Of a stretch of 64,000 bases of DNA, positions 1 through 14,401 are shown piece after piece (positions within the stretch are counted from its first letter, which is position 1; every line of letters begins with the position of its first letter). A program made the translations under genes and the position numbers. The notes under the pieces are model-generated. The model was given only the letters and a program-made list of their open reading frames with translations. It was not told the origin of the DNA and did not search any database. This DNA comes from Grammothele lineata (Eukaryota; Basidiomycota; Agaricomycetes; Polyporales; Polyporaceae), in contig NDFF03000398.1 in assembly GCA_002150815.3 (NCBI GenBank), positions 62,001-126,000 of the forward strand. The letters run 5' to 3'.

Positions 1-3000
1 GGTAGCGTCACGGCAGCCTGTTAGCCCCCGCCGGACCGGAGTCGGCAGTCGAATTGATGGGGCCCCAAGCGGATGTTGGTCATTAGTGGAACCCGAAACG
101 GGTATTCCTATGTGCACACACTCGTACGCCCATTGGGTTGGCGATTGGGGTGAATTAAGAGTGTTTGGGGTCATTCGAAGTCGACGTCTGAGGGGCAAGG
201 GGTTGAGTTTCGAACGCGGCATCAATGACGCTGATCGTGAGCCCGCGGGTTCGTGACATGGGCGCCAAAGCGCTTTGGCCGCGCTGCAGGTGCTGGTCCC
301 GCCCAGGCTGTCCTCGATGTCTGCCTCCAAGCACGGTCACATCGCTTCAAGGAGACTTACATGTGTAACGCAACCTACGAACTATAAAGCAAAGCCAACG
401 CTTTCTTGACAAATTTCTCTACCAGTAGCCAGTGATACAAACGGGGAACTCAGTTCGGACGGTTTGCTGCAGCCATCGTGTGGCAACGAGAGCGACTGGA
501 ATTCGGAGTCGGAGCGGTGAAGACAACATCCCAGAAAGATAATGGAAGACATTGGCAGACATTCAGTTGCTGGGAACGGCGTGCTGCGATACCCGCTAAT
601 ACGACTGTCGACCTTCCTCCAATCCGCAGCGGCCCAACTGCACGGCGTAGGTTCCATGATACAAGCCATCGGTAGCTAGAACAATCGATGAGGGGACTCG
701 TTCCCTGCGGTGTTCCGTCGGTTCGGATACTCGGGAAGGGGCATTGAACTAGGCGCAGCGAAACCTTGCCTCTACGGTGTTCGGAGGGACTTCGCCGGGA
801 AAAACGTTCCAGGGCAGTGATTTCATGGGTTGGGGGATTTCGAGGGTCCATCGAGGATACAGTTCGGGTCTCCTGACATACAGGCCTCGGCCTGACACGT
901 CAAGGAAGCAGAATGGGCCTTCGGGGCTTTCGGGAGAGGGGACAGGCGGACGGAGAGAGGCCTGGGGCTTGAGTGCAAGTGGGCCGAGGAGACAGCTGTT
1001 CTTACTGTGCACGGAATGGCGGCCTGTACTCACTGGGACTTGGTGATTGTACCGAAACGCTCCGGGCACCACTCTCCATGGGCTGTGGTCGTCGAGGATG
1101 CATCCCGCCTTGGGATTGTTGGCGCGTGATCAAATCGTGGCGTTCCGTATCAGCAGGGGGCGTTGCCAGGAAAGACGAAGGATCGGGAAACCTTTGAACT
1201 CCAGGGCGGGTATGAGTGGATCTGCAGCCAAGCCAGTCGGGTTGGAAGATGCATCGTGTAAGGCGATGATGGGTATGAGGAGAGGAGAGGGAGCGCAAAA
1301 TCTGGGTGAGGCAGAAGGACGGTCAGTCGTGACTCTGGGCGCGTGAGCATTGGCGGGAGATCCTTTGAGTGGCCGCAGACGCGGGGCATCCTGGGCCCTC
1401 CTCGCCGTCCTGCGGTCCCCGCTCGTCGGGGCATTAGTGCCGCACCGCTGGCACAGACATCATACCGGCAAACGCCTTGCGCTAGAAGGCGGAACGTCAG
1501 ACATGCCATCGGTCGCGGACTATCTAGGTATTCGCTGTGCGCTGCATTAGTGTGCCCGAGTGGGCCGCCCTCAAGGGGACGCTTAAGTTGGACCGCGTAG
1601 TGCCGTCGTGAGCGTCGAGGACTCCAGGCCCTCCGTATATCGGATTAACAAAGCGCAAAGGCCTTTCATATCCCTCCGATGCCCGAGGACCTCTTTAACC
1701 CATGAAATCGCTGCAAGCGAGTCCGTGAAAGAGAGTTTGTCGTCATGGTCTGTAAACTCACCGTCTAATCCGTGTCCGCGTTGTTTCTAGGAACAGATAT
1801 ATCTCCATCCCATGGTTGTGCGTAGCAATTGCCCGTATGCGGCAGATGTCATCTGAAAGTGGATCGAGAGGCCAAGTAGAACGCGGTGAGCTAGACATGC
1901 CTTCTGTCCATTACTGCAAGTCTCGACTCGATCATCTATCCTGGCCTTATAGGTGCGCTAATCCTTCAACGGAGACACCTTGGCACGGCGTAACCCTTCC
2001 GACAATACCACAAGACGCACATCAGTTCAGTTGCGCGACATTGAGCAATGCCGACGTGTCGAGAACGGTGAGTAGTCAATTACAACCGAACGGGAAGCAC
2101 TTACATTACTTATGCCGACAGCGACTGCACGGAACAGCCAAGGCGACAGAGTATAGCAAACAGACTCCTGCGTCAGAATGGTGCCACCAAGACCTGGATG
2201 AGGTGTCAGCGGTAACGAGGACCAGAATTTTCAGCGAGAATCTACGAGAACTGCCAGTACAAGAGCGGTGTGTCTACAATGGTACCTGCAGTTTGAGAAA
2301 AGATCATTCATCTGTGTTGATTCGTAACGAAACCAAGTTGTGGTTGCTGCGAAGTAGAGCCCAAGCTTGAGCAAGCTTGCCAGCATCCGAGCGGCGTGAA
2401 GTAACCCCCGACGTCGCCCCACCTGAAGCTGCCAAGTATAGCAGTCACCGTACTGGGCGTCGCCTATGTCCAGGGGAAGATCAGGTTCGCAAATCGCTGA
2501 CTGAGGTGGCTTGCCAACTATCGACCTTGTCTCGATAATCTCTTCCTCCTCGGGTCAGAGCGCCGCGGCCCGGTGGATTGGCTCTAGTTTCTCCAGAGCC
2601 CCGGGGCTAAGCAATGCCGTATCTCGCCTCGGACCTCGGACTTCGATGGAGGCGGTCGTACCATAAGGAATGGTGGTGGGTTGAGTCGTGGGGACAAGGA
2701 GCGCGTGGCGATGATGGTCTCTGTTAGGGGTTGCGGAGTCTCCCGTGGAGGCGCCATCCCTAGCCGAACCGGAAGCTTGAAGACCCAGCCCCGGCGGCCT
2801 TGACACTCAACCAGACCCGGCTACCGCACCAAATTTTTTCCTTCCGCTCGCCCTTCGCGCCCTCATTCTCGCTGGCGCGGACAGTCACACGCCCGTAGCT
2901 CAAGCAATGTTAACGCATCTTCCTCTTCCTGCTCCTCCCAACGAGTTCTCGCCGCCGAACTACTGGTCAGACGGGACCCGCGGATCCTCTCCGGGATAGC

Positions 3001-6000
3001 GAACAAGCCGCGGTGATCGACGCTTGTATCCCTGAATGGAAACGGGCCTCATACAGGGATACAGCCGTTTTCACATGAAGTTGTGGTCAATAACACACCT
3101 CACGCCTGGGGGAGGTGTTCTATGGCAATGTGGCGTGCTCTGTCTATAATATACGTGCTATGAACGTATACATTGAACGAATACTGATACATCAAAGACG
3201 TCATAGGAAGAGCCTAGCTAGAGCGAGTCCTAGTACTACCACCAGGGCGGCATCGGATGGCGAAGACGGTAGAGGTAGGTGTTCACCGCTCTGGCAGGAC
3301 GTACCCGACCTCTGTCACGGCAATCAAGGGGACCAGGCGGGATGCAGGGTCGTTACTCCTTGACGGGGACGGGATACGAAAAAGGTGATGGTCAAAGCGA
3401 CATGTCGACGGTGGAATCGTTATAGGCGACGTGGAAGACGGCGACCGGCGGTCGACGGGAATGATAGAGCTGTCGGGGAAGGAGCACTCGAGTCTGGCGG
3501 GCGGCGTGGCGACGCCGGGAGGTGCTCGTGCTCTTGGAGCACAGGGGAACGCAGAGTGCAAACGTAAGACCACATACTGATGTCCAAGTAGGCAAGGGTC
3601 TTTCCTGGCGTGGTGCTCTAGTCGTGCTCAGGGGCGTCGTGCTTGTAAGCTGCGCAGTGTTGAGAGCTTCGGCTGGGAGGAAAAACCGGGTAGGCTTGAT
3701 GGCGATTAACCCCAAAGCCCGCGCCTGTAGTGTTGTGCTGAAGGCGACACAATGAGGAGCGTCGAGTTTATATGTGATGCTGGCAAGAAGCAAGAAGGAT
3801 AAGTAATGTCTAGGCACCGGGGCCCTAGGCCATACGGCAGAGTCTCCAGGTTACTTCACTTCGTAACGAAATATCATAGCACACTCGCGGGAGATTTATA
3901 GATTTTGTTATTACACTTGCCCAACGTCAGTGGATCTACCGTAGGCGTTAATCCTTGACTCGTGGTAAAGAAAGTGGCCACTATACAAAGAGAAGCTCAT
4001 GGAAGGTTCGCGATTCTCCGAGTTTCGATTTCTGCACGACCCGCGACGGGCGCTTGTCAAAGCTGTCTCGTGACGGCAGACGCCCGAATCGTTGTTTGCC
4101 CGTTATCGCCGCCAATGAGAGTCGTGACGTCATGCGAGTCACCGACGCGTCGCTTGCGCACGCAAAGTTCGGCATTCCCAAGGATATAGGATAGGTTTGC
4201 AAATCGGGATAGTCCAAGTCCAAATATCCGGCATAACCTACAGAGATACCCATCAATACGAGAAAACACGGTGGACTTGCAAGTTTAGGAAAGCGTTCTA
4301 GTCACCATCGACCGCGGATCCCCGGCGCTGAGTCGCGAGGCGCGTTCTCAGGCTTGCTCGCTGCGACGGCGGGAGTAGGCATGGGGTACCGGTAATAGAA
4401 CGTCTAAGGCTTGCGCCAATGCATTGGTGAGCCATTGAGGGCGAATTGGTTCGGGCCGCACACTTCGCGACATAAAAGTCAAGTGGACGGCCGTACGAGC
4501 GCGTATGAATACTTCTAGTTCGGGGACGCACGGGTCGTTGAAGGGGCGGTGGGGCATGGGGCACTCTACTGCCGGCGCATATAGTGCGTCTAGCGTGGAT
4601 CATGATGACGCCGGTCTCCCGCGAGCAGATGGTACTCCAGAGGCCGTCGAGGTATAAAGAGGCGTGGGCGATATCGTCTGTGTCCTTCGGAACGACGAGC
4701 GTTATCTTGGCAACATAGATCTTGTAGATAAAACCGAAATTCGGGACGGTGGGTCGTGAGCGGCGGGAGGGTACGCGACCCGTTTTCTTCCGCTGCCCGG
4801 TCGCATCTTGCACCCTATGAGGGTGAGCGTTGTTCGTGTTGCGCGGCGTAGACCAGGATCGTGGGAGCGCGGCAGCACAGACACCGCACTCAGCATGATA
4901 CTACCGAGTCTGTCAACACGTGAGGTCAGGCTGAGGACTAAAAATGGAGACGTCGAAAGTGAAATGGTGATCGAGGGGCGAGGGAACAGCGAATCTACCA
5001 TTTAGTTCTTCATCGGAGGGGCGCAAATGGACGGCGTAATCCCCATGAGATTGCCGCAACGCCGTGAGGCGGCTATACGGGCCTGCTAGAGGTGGAGATA
5101 GTCGGAGATGAGAATGACAGCGGCCATGTGAGGTCAATCGAGGGGGTACGAGTCCGAGGTGGGCAGTCAGCGGACGGCCCGATGTGGACGTTGGCTGGGA
5201 GATGATAGGCGAAGACGTCCGTGTTGCGCGCCTGTGCCGCAACGCGCACACGTGTCGTACCTTCCTCTGTCCCTGCATGTAGCGGACGATCCACGGTGTA
5301 CGGTTTCGGACCGTTCAATATTGCCCAGGTATCGTTGCAGGCCTTCCTGATACCGTCAACCTACGCATGCTAATATTGAACACGAGTACTTACACCGTGA
5401 GTGACATAGTACGTCAAGTGACTAGGTTGTGACGGTTTCCGGGACCTCTGATCCGTGTTCGGAGTGGTTTGGGTAGAAGCCAGAGTCTGAGCTTGATGCT
5501 ACCGGCTGGGCGCAACCTCGGGCCTCGACCAGAGGAAGTCCAAGCCAACGAACATGCCCTCGGATCGATGGGTGTCCATAGTAGGCCACGGCTGTCGACG
5601 CCGTGGTGGACGCAGGCTGAATGGATCAGCGTCATCAAAGCAAGGGCATGACGCTCAATTATCAGAAGACTTACTGGCTGAAGTACAGAGGCCGCGCGTC
5701 CCGCTTGGCACGTACAGCTGCATCCAACTCAAGTCCCCCTCGGCCGGTCCGGCTCGGCATGCGCCGAGCACTACCGGCCCATTATGACAGGGTCAGAGTA
5801 AGCCACTCACTGTAGGGGCGGAGGAATGTTGCAGCGCCGTCGGTCCAACTGTAGATAGGGTTGTGCGATCCGGAATTCTGCGGCGCAAGTGACGGAGTCC
5901 CGGGGGCCTGTGTGAGCCACGTTGGGAGAGCTTCAGGCCTGGGGATAGCACGGATCCTGAGCGGTGGTATATAAATACAAAAACCTGCAAAGCCCGATAG

Positions 6001-9000
6001 AGCATCGTCACCTCCTTCCTGTCTTCCACGCCGCATTGCTACAGAGTTCACCGTTATGTGTTTCAACATCGCCTCATACAGGGAGTGGGGGTGTGGATGG
6101 CGGGAGAACGTAGCGAGGCAGAGAGTATGTTGCTCTCACCCCGTTTCTCAACCGTTTTGATAGGGTGTTGACCATGTCGCCACAGGTCGATTGTCGCCGC
6201 CGTATCTGTAGGCTGAGCGACGTGCACCAGACGGGTGCACACGACTGCGACAATGACTGCGTGGGGACGTCAGTGGATCGCCATATCGCATGACAAAAGC
6301 CTAACCACTGACCTGCTGGTTCGGTTAGACAAACCGAGGAACATCATCTCATCATGGGCACGCGCAACGACGTCTGCCAGGCCTGCAGGGACAACGGGCG
6401 CGGGCGCGGAGAACATCCGGGAATCCAGAACACCAACGGCGGTGGCGTACACTTTCGTTATGTTGGGAACCGCGGTTAGGGGCAAGCCGGAGGTTGCGAG
6501 GGAGTGGCGGCTCTCTGCGGTTGAATACGAGACTCCTGAAGGTAGTGATTGCGGGATGGTTCCTCTAGGTCTTGTGGCGGGGAGGTAGCCGAGAGCCTAT
6601 GGTGCGGCAGGCTCACAAGAAGCGATCATCAGGCCGGAATTGTGATTTATATGCTTGTCATTGCGTTGTTGTGAATATGCAAACTTCTACGAGTACTCAC
6701 TAAGGATGGCCGAGGGTGTGCTCTCTGGACGAACAGATCATATTGGTGGGACTCGGCATCGACGCAAGAGACAAACTGCATGTGCGCCACCGAGGGCGAG
6801 ACGGTGTGGACGGCGGGGCTACAGCATGGGCGCTAGTCGCTCTGGCTAGCGCAGCCCCCCCATTCTCATCCCTTTTCTATTCTCCGATATGGCCAACTCA
6901 TTATGTGCAGGGTTCTAGATGCTCGGACACGTTACCTGCATTGTGAAATTCTGTCGCTATGCCTCAACGCCGTCCAATGAGTTTTTCGAGAACTGCTCGG
7001 GTCAATTTTCCCCCTCGTTTTACCGCCAGCCGACAAGAGCAGCAATGATATAGAACCGGAGAAAACGACATTATAAGCTATGGCAATTACAGCATGCGAG
7101 GATTTCATGCGTTTTGTGGAATATTGTGCCACGACAGCCGCTAATGAGGCTGGTGCCGTGTCTCCTACTGTCCCAACCACTGCTGGGGGTACCTACGACG
7201 CGGATCTGCAGCCAGAAGGCGCGATGGCCGGAAGCGTGCCTCGATATTCCCACTGGGGCGGAGACCAGGGTGGGTGAATCGATCCAGAAGCAGCAGAACC
7301 TTGCTAGGGGGCCATGGAGGACTTCGCGGGGCAAAAGGTTAGAGAACGGCGGCAGTTCCATCGACGCGGGGGCCTCGAGGGGTATTGTGGATACGGTTCG
7401 GGTGTGCGAAGATGGTGGCCTCGGCGGGAGACGTCACAGAGTCCTGCCGAGCAAAGATTGGGGCATTACGGAGTCTCGGGAGGGTCAGGAGGGTGGGTGG
7501 AGGCATGCCCGGGGGAGGCGGTGGTTTTGGTCGACGAAAGGAGCGAGGATGGTCTGCTCACCGGTCACAGTGAAGACCGCCGGATGCTGCATGGGTGGCC
7601 CGCGCCCTCGTAGCTGCCGTGAGGAAGGGCTGATGCTTAGCTTTCGTACGAACCGACAAAGACGGTCTCCGGACGGGGTTGGGCTGCGTGGAATTTCGAG
7701 AGATGGGTTTTGAGGACATTGCGCTGCCGTTGGAGGGCCGGGGCAGTCTTGTTGAGAGAGGAAAGAGGCACGACGAGGGCAGATAGGGACGCGGAGGAGA
7801 GAGAGCAGACGGAGGGTGGTCGGAGGATGGATCGTCTCGAGCTGGATGGGCGGCATGTCTTTTGGCCGCAGACGCGTGCCGCGGCCTATCCTTCCCCCTT
7901 TCGTGAGCCCCGCCTCCCGCCCCCCGTCGTCCGGGCTATCTTCGTCACGTCGGCTGCGTGGGCGTCGCTGCAAGAGGCGTCGCGCCGGAAGATGGGCCGC
8001 ACGATGCGCCAGGCCGTCGGTACGTTCTGCGCCATTTTGTCGGGTCGGCGGTCTCCAAGGTGGCTCTCAAGTCGCGCCCGTCCGCGCCGCGCTTGGTCAT
8101 GAACACCCAGCGCCCTCGAGAAAACCCGCAACTGCGTTGTACGCTTGGGCGGGGTTCGGGGGTCACTTTGGCCCGAGGGGTCAGCACAGGAGCGGGAGAC
8201 AGGTGTTAGACACATACATTCAAATGCTCACCGCTGTTGACCATTAACCCATCTCCCGCTCTCTACAGAGCGTTATGCCTCGTTTTCGAAACGTCCGTCG
8301 GTCATGATTCTCCGCGGAAGGCCCGCATGAGAGGCGGATATCTCCTAAGCCAATGGAGCAACTAGGCTGAACGCGGTGAGTAAAATACAATTTCTGCGCG
8401 TCAGAGTCTTCGTCCCAATGGATCGCTCTGGCAATAGGGCGCAGCTCCATGTCAACAGGGACATATAGCCCCATAGAACATCAGCGTAGGTCTCTCCACG
8501 TACGTGACACCCCTCACAACCTTAAGCGAAGGGCGAACGAATGTGTTCCCGATGGCTACCTGACCGCCTGGATTTCGGCAGGGCCCCTAGCCGGACTGCA
8601 GCTCGAATGTCCTATCCATGACGCAATCCTGTCCTATTGATGAAGCGCCGCGAGGAAGGCCTCACGAAATTGCCTGTCATCAAAACATTAGGAAAGTTGA
8701 AAGGTCAGAGTGACATTGACGTTGACAACAAAAACTCACATCCCGACATTAACCTCGACAGATCACTGCTGTCGCCATATTGTGCTGAATGTGCCGGCAA
8801 CATGTTTGTTCGCACCAAGCTAAGATAGGAGGATGCTCCAAACATCACTGGTCGCGACAGCGACAGCCGTCATGCTCCCAGTACGAGCGCCCTTGGAGTT
8901 TACATACGAGGATAGTAAGTGTCCTGTTACACCAACGGTGGCAGACTAACTCAATGGCATTTTTGGCAGGATACCGTGATCGCTGCGCCAATGCTAATAG

Positions 9001-11345
9001 GCACCGCAATGGCGGGCAAAGGAGTCAGGGCCCGCCGAAATGGTTAGAGGAGATACCTATGCTCACCGTCGTCCGACGCCGGCCGCAGGATATCCGCCAC
9101 GTCCTCCCCGCCCTCGAGCGGACCGGGATGGCTGATTAAGCTGGCTGTGGTGGTTTGCTGGTAGCCACTGTGGGTAGTGGGACCCATGCGACAACGTGCT
9201 CTGGACCCGACAGATTGGCGGCAGCGCCTAGAAGGGAGTACCAAGGTTCGACGCATAGCCATCCCATTCGACGTCGGGGGTGGTGCGAGAGTTGATGGTG
9301 GTCGCGCTGAACCAAGTCTGAATCTGCCGGGGCGCGTGGGCGGACGCAGTCATCGGCCGGGTTTCTGTTGGCGCGCCATGGTCAACTGAATCGCAGGGCC
9401 AGCCCCAGCCTCGAGGCGCCACGGTCGGACTACCCGGTGCTAGTGCTTAACCAGTGACCACCACAACCACCTCACACCCTCTCACACTACCCTCATCTCT
9501 TATCGCTGAACTCTCTTCCGCTCTAGTCGTCTTCTTCTAGGCCCCAGTCTTGCACATCGCCAACTCGCCCCTTCGGCTTGCTCCCCATACCCTCCCGACT
9601 TGCCTTCGAATGCCGGTGTCCCACTCCGTCTCGGACGGAAGACGTTCCTCCGAGTGCTTGGCGCAAGGCAGGGTCGATATTCGTACGCCCATTCTTTTTC
9701 AAGCCGGACCCAGTCACCAACCTCGCCGTCCCTCGTCGCTGGCGCATGTGGCCGGATGCCTCGGGACCACCCGCAAGTTGCCATCGGCCACACCCAATAT
9801 TCTCCGTGCAGCAAGAGCCATCCATCGTCTAATGACAACGAGTACGACCTACTCACCTTCTGGCCACTATACCACCTTATCCGCGTGTGCTCACAACGTC
9901 CTACCCGTCGCAACGTCCGGACCGTTGCGGCGCTGCAAGGGGAGCTAGGAGGAATTTTTATCTGGGTTTGTGGTGGACACAGCGGTCGGAAGTAAGTGTT
10001 GGAATTAGGTGTGTGATACGCTACGCCCTATTATCTGTCCGGCGGGCCGCTTACTTCCGACCAGTGGTCCTAACGCGATACTGCTCCTTCGAGCCTCAGC
10101 AGCTGCCTCCGTCCTTGCCATCGTTGACGTAGCACAGCGTAGCGCTTTTCAAGGTCTCCCCGACTGCAGACGGAGAAATTTGCATCGCGCGCTCACGGAC
10201 CCTCCCTTCTATAGCGCTCTCGTCAGAGGCCGCGCAGGCGTTTGCGGCCGTTACTCCTTGTCCCCCTCGTGTCTAGAACCTTGTCCACGCTATCAGAGTC
10301 TCCACTCATGCTTGCGTTAGACCAGTCCGTGCACAAGACCTAGTCCTCAATAGGCCCTGTCCAATAACCGTACTGCACCCCCACCCCCACCTCCTCCTAA
10401 AGGTATTCCACCGATCCTTTTGAACTGACTCACCAGTACATCCTGCTAACCCCCACCGCCAGAACACCTCCGGTCGTTCTTGGATCCCCTCAGATTTCGA
10501 CGCCGATTACCGTCCGATCTATCAGCAGCCGAAGAAGTCATACAGCTTCCGTGCGAAAAGTAAGCAGCCACCGTCCAACGATAGCCCGGCGCATGATCCG
10601 CGAGGGTGCTGACTCTACGCACTGAATACAAAGGGGTCACGACGGCGCGGGGCGCCTGAGGTGCAAGGCGTAAGCGAAGGGTTCCGCCCTGGCACTGACA
10701 TCTGCGAAGGTCGGAGAAGCGTGGCATCCATATTCCCGTCGAGCCACTCGGAACCGTTTCACCTGTACCATGTTCGCCCGCGGCGGTCGACGACGTATCC
10801 CCAACGCGCTAGAGCTAGTTGCCGAGGCCAAAGCGGCGAAGACGTTTATCGGATGTCTCATTGTGCTAACTGAGTTCACAGCTTGCAAACTTCATCTCGG
10901 GGCGACGGGCTACGTTTATTGCGGGATAATGAAGGTTGAATTTAACGCCGTCAGGACAGCGACACGGAAGGTAAGACGTAACGGGCTACATTTCCCATTT
11001 CAAGATGAAGAGTAAGTTATTGGCGGAAGGACCGCAGAGGCGATCCCCTTCGTGTTCGGCGTCTTAGCACGTAGCTACCTTGCACCATATTCTACGACAC
11101 GTCTCCTACACCGGAGCAGGAATGCAAAAGTTTTATTCTCGGTGCAGACGAAATCCGACCGGGTCAATGTAGGAGCAACGTCCTACAGACTCGGTATATG
11201 GGTGATGGCCAACGTTGTTGCGCCCTCTGTATTCAAGCGTAATAAAAACCCGGGATCCGTCCATGTTCCCGCCGCACTGGTTCTAGACTAGGCAACATCC
11301 TTCCCCTGCGGCATAACTACCTACGCGCACCCACCAGGCCTATAC
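1..11345. other. Gene-poor region, no supported gene
   Basis: More than 11 kb without a reading frame that I can tie to a protein family. Open frames are short (the longest about 199 codons), occur on all strands and frames, overlap each other and have compositions like random translation. I see no clear intron-exon structure, no reverse transcriptase, integrase or transposase motif, and no obvious terminal repeats. Small low-complexity tracts are present, for example C/A-rich DNA near 9458-9500 and 10375-10395. The region could be long intergenic DNA, a decayed transposon field, or hold fast-evolving genes with small exons. The minus-strand frame at 4298-4813 is the only stretch that looks faintly protein-like. 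Confidence 0.5.
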
Positions 11346-14107
11346 TTAAGTCCCGCTACTCATCTCGAGCAGCGCCTCAATGCTCTTGCCCAAGTCACCC
11401 TCGTTCGCTTCCAACACCCACTCCACGACCTCCGGATCCGTGCTCGGGAATATCTGCCTCAGCGTCTCCCTCGCCGCGACCGCCGCCTTCTCGTGCGCAC
11501 GGTCGATCTCATCTTGCAGGCCTGCCAGGTCTAGATTGGGCGTTGGAGTCCGCGACAGGTGCGGCTGGTCCTGGCCCTGCGCGAGCGCAGCGATACGCGG
11601 GTCCTGCAGGTACTGCGCGTGTTGTGGGCGGGGTTGCGAAGGGCCGATCGCGAGCGCCTGGTTCGTGTGCGGCCCTAGGCTCTGCGAGCGATCGCGGGCG
11701 CGCGTGGGAGTGTCATCTTGCGGTGGAGGTGTGTTGGGGAACTGCGCGGATGAGGCTGAGCGTGGTTGGGGTGAACCGCGACGCACGCGAGGCTTATAGG
11801 GCGTCTGAAGTGCGGGCTGATACCCGTCAGGGCCACTGGGGGTATGCGGGTAGGTCTGAGGGTACGCGGAGTGCGCGTCTTGAGCATATTGTTGCCGCTG
11901 CTGCTCTTCTCGGCCGAGCTCGAGCGGGGCGAACGGCCCGGGGAGGTACGAGAGCGTGTCTTCGGCGCCATCGAGGACTTCGTTGAATATTCTGCCGAGG
12001 GCGCTGAGAGGCTTCGAGAACGTGTCGCCCGTCTTCTGGAGTAGACGTCGTGCGTCTTCGCCCAGTGTTGAACCGGGTGTGGGTGCGGGAAGGGAGAGCA
12101 GTTGCGCAGACTCCTCTCCTACGTGTGAGGTTCCTGATCCCGCCGGCGTTAGAGAAGTAGCATGGTCCGGTGCTGGTGTGATCCCTCGTTCGGGTGTCTG
12201 GGTGCCAGTACTGGGGAGTGACTGTATCGCGTCTTCGACGTTTCTGAAGAGTACGTAGGTCAGCAATGGTTCTGTCCAGCATCATTGTAGCTTACCTCTC
12301 GAACTCTTCTTGCGAGATGTTAGAGAGCGACGTGTGATCCATCGTCTCTATGAAGGACACGGCGCCCATCTGGGAGTAACATCAACCAATGGAGGTTGGC
12401 CAAAGGGGGTATACACGTACGAGACTGGAGAGGTAGTATCCTGCTTCACTTTGGAGCTTCGTGGGGTTCCTGAAGCGGTTAATGAACCTGAAATGCTCCC
12501 ACGTAAGCCTCATGAGAAACGCGAAGGTGCCAACGGGACGCACTCGACATTTGAGAGCAGATGAGGAGGGTTCGCCTTGATGACAATGTAGATGAGGACA
12601 GGCACAAACGTGTCGGCGCTCTCATCTTTGTGCAAATGTCGTATCAACCCTGCAACGTAGCATCAGCATTGGTTTGTGCAGGAGACGAGATGAGGCCGAC
12701 CAAAGATGACCTTGCAGCAGTTTAGAATGCAGATAAGTTTGTCGCGAGGTGCTTTGTAATGATTAATCTTCAACAGTTCTGTGTATAAGATCAGAACGAT
12801 AGCCTGTAATGCAAACGATGAGAGAATCGATTCACCCTGCTGAGCGAACATGAGGAAACCTTCGCTGCCCTCTCCTTCTGGAACATCCAGATGTTTCGCT
12901 TCCAACCAACCAAACAGCGCTATTCGCTGTGCCAGTACCCGATCACGCTCGAGATCGTCGGTAGTGATGGGCCGTGGAGGGATGGCACGGGCTACTTGCG
13001 GTGTAAAAGTACTGCAACGAGATTGATATGCGAAGATAGCGCGATGCAAAATAGAACTCACAATTCGTATAACCTGTTCATGACCAACTTCTCCATGCCT
13101 TCCATAGCATTGTCGAACTCCGCGTCCGAGGAGTTCCTCCAAACCTCACATTCTCGCATACGCACGGAGATGAACTGCTGATGATGTCATTTGGGTGCAT
13201 ATATGCGGTACGAGATGTGTCCCCACATTCAAGAAGTCGTTGATAAGCTTCACTTGGTCATTCACAGTGAACGTCCGTTTCGCAAAATTGCTCAGGAATC
13301 TGCACACATGTAAGAAAAAGGAAGAACACACAAAGGCGCACTAACATACGACCGCAAGTACCTCGCCACAGGCTCGGCGGGTTTCAGCTTCATCTGGTCG
13401 AGGAACTTCTGGAAGTCGAACTGCGGCGGGTCTTGCTCCTTGCCCTTCCCCGACGGCGTACTCCGCCCGCTCCCACTAGCTATCGGAGGTGTGCTCGTTC
13501 CAGGCCCATCTCCGGATGTACGGGGGTCTGTTGTGGACTGCTGCTTCGCGAAGGAGGATAATGTGGCGGGCGATGGCACGACAGCAGCAGAGTCAAGTGA
13601 ACGTGGTCGCTGCCCTCTCGTTAGAGGAAGTGCGAATGTACGCGCGAGAGCAGCAAGAGAGGGGAAAGAGGGAACGGGAGAGGAAGAGCGGACGGGAGTG
13701 GAGGGGGGTTGAGGCGTCGTGCTCGCAGGCCCCTTGTCCTTCTCTGGCGGTGGCGGGGGTGGCGGGTGACCTTCTGAACTCGCCCATGCCTGTTGCGCCT
13801 CTTTCTCCTCCGAGCTCGCGAACGGATCAAACTCGCGCAACACGTCCTCCTTCACGGGCAACGTCGGTCCCTGGGTGCCCTCCGGGCCAGGTGATGCGGC
13901 GAAGCCTTGGGTGGTGTGGGGATCAAGCTGCGATAAGTCCGGATCATGGTGTTCCAATGCTACTGGGGAGGACGAAGGCGCATCTTGCCATGGATTGGGC
14001 TCTTGTTCCGGCGCAGGTGTGGATGCAGGTACCGAAGAGGTAGAGGGAGCGTCCTCTAGCTTCGCCTTCTCCAAGGCCACGTTGAGGTCTTGGGTCTCGG
14101 AAGACAT
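11346..14107 (-). CDS. VPS9: Vps9-type Rab5 guanine nucleotide exchange factor with C-terminal CUE domain
   Basis: Nine exons: 14107-13350, 13299-13227, 13174-13062, 13011-12836, 12778-12701, 12649-12544, 12487-12421, 12369-12296, 12243-11346; 780 residues, all junctions in phase. The N-terminal third is Ser/Pro-rich and disordered. A helical bundle (FLSNFAKRTF, then VWRNSSDAEFDNAMEGMEKL) leads into the VPS9 domain at roughly residues 330-470, with DDLERDRVLAQRI, ELLKINHYKAPRDKL and NRFRNPTKLQSEAGYYLSSL. The acidic residue and tyrosine used by VPS9 exchange factors are present (D412 in SADTFVP, Y452 in AGYY). A proline/glutamine-rich linker precedes a ubiquitin-binding CUE domain at about 738-780. 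In fungi this protein activates Rab5/Vps21 on early endosomes and responds to ubiquitinated cargo. The intron-rich model looks intact. Confidence 0.93.
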
Positions 14108-14401
14108 GCCAGCCGCAGGTATCGTCGCACAAGCGATGAGACGGCCTTGCAGTTTGAGCTACAAGGAGGGATACAAGAGTGAGGGAAGGGGACTCGAGGA
14201 ACTTGACGGGCCCGGGCTAATACAGGCTCGGGCCCGCTCCGCACGAGCTACGCGGAGTGGCCGCGCTGCGGGCCGGCAGGGCCGGCGCTTGAACGAGCTC
14301 GGCCGCAAGCCAGCCTAAGCCAGCGCGGGTTCCGGTTTCCCGTGTAGACCATCTACCTCTCGTCGTTGTGGACTCCGTCGTCTCTAGCATCCAAGGCGTA
14401 C
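14108..14401. promoter_or_regulatory. Divergent intergenic region, VPS9 and first BTB gene
   Basis: A 294-base gap between the Vps9 start (minus) and the BTB start (plus), so it must hold both promoters. It is GC-rich in the middle (about 14205-14300). I see no convincing TATA box on either strand. Confidence 0.4.

Noticed and set aside
1816..2370. 184-codon plus-strand frame
   Set aside because: No recognisable domain or gene structure; the translation resembles random sequence.
7114..7713. 199-codon plus-strand frame
   Set aside because: Composition is Gly/Arg-rich low complexity with no motif; overlaps other long frames in a GC-rich patch, so likely a chance frame.
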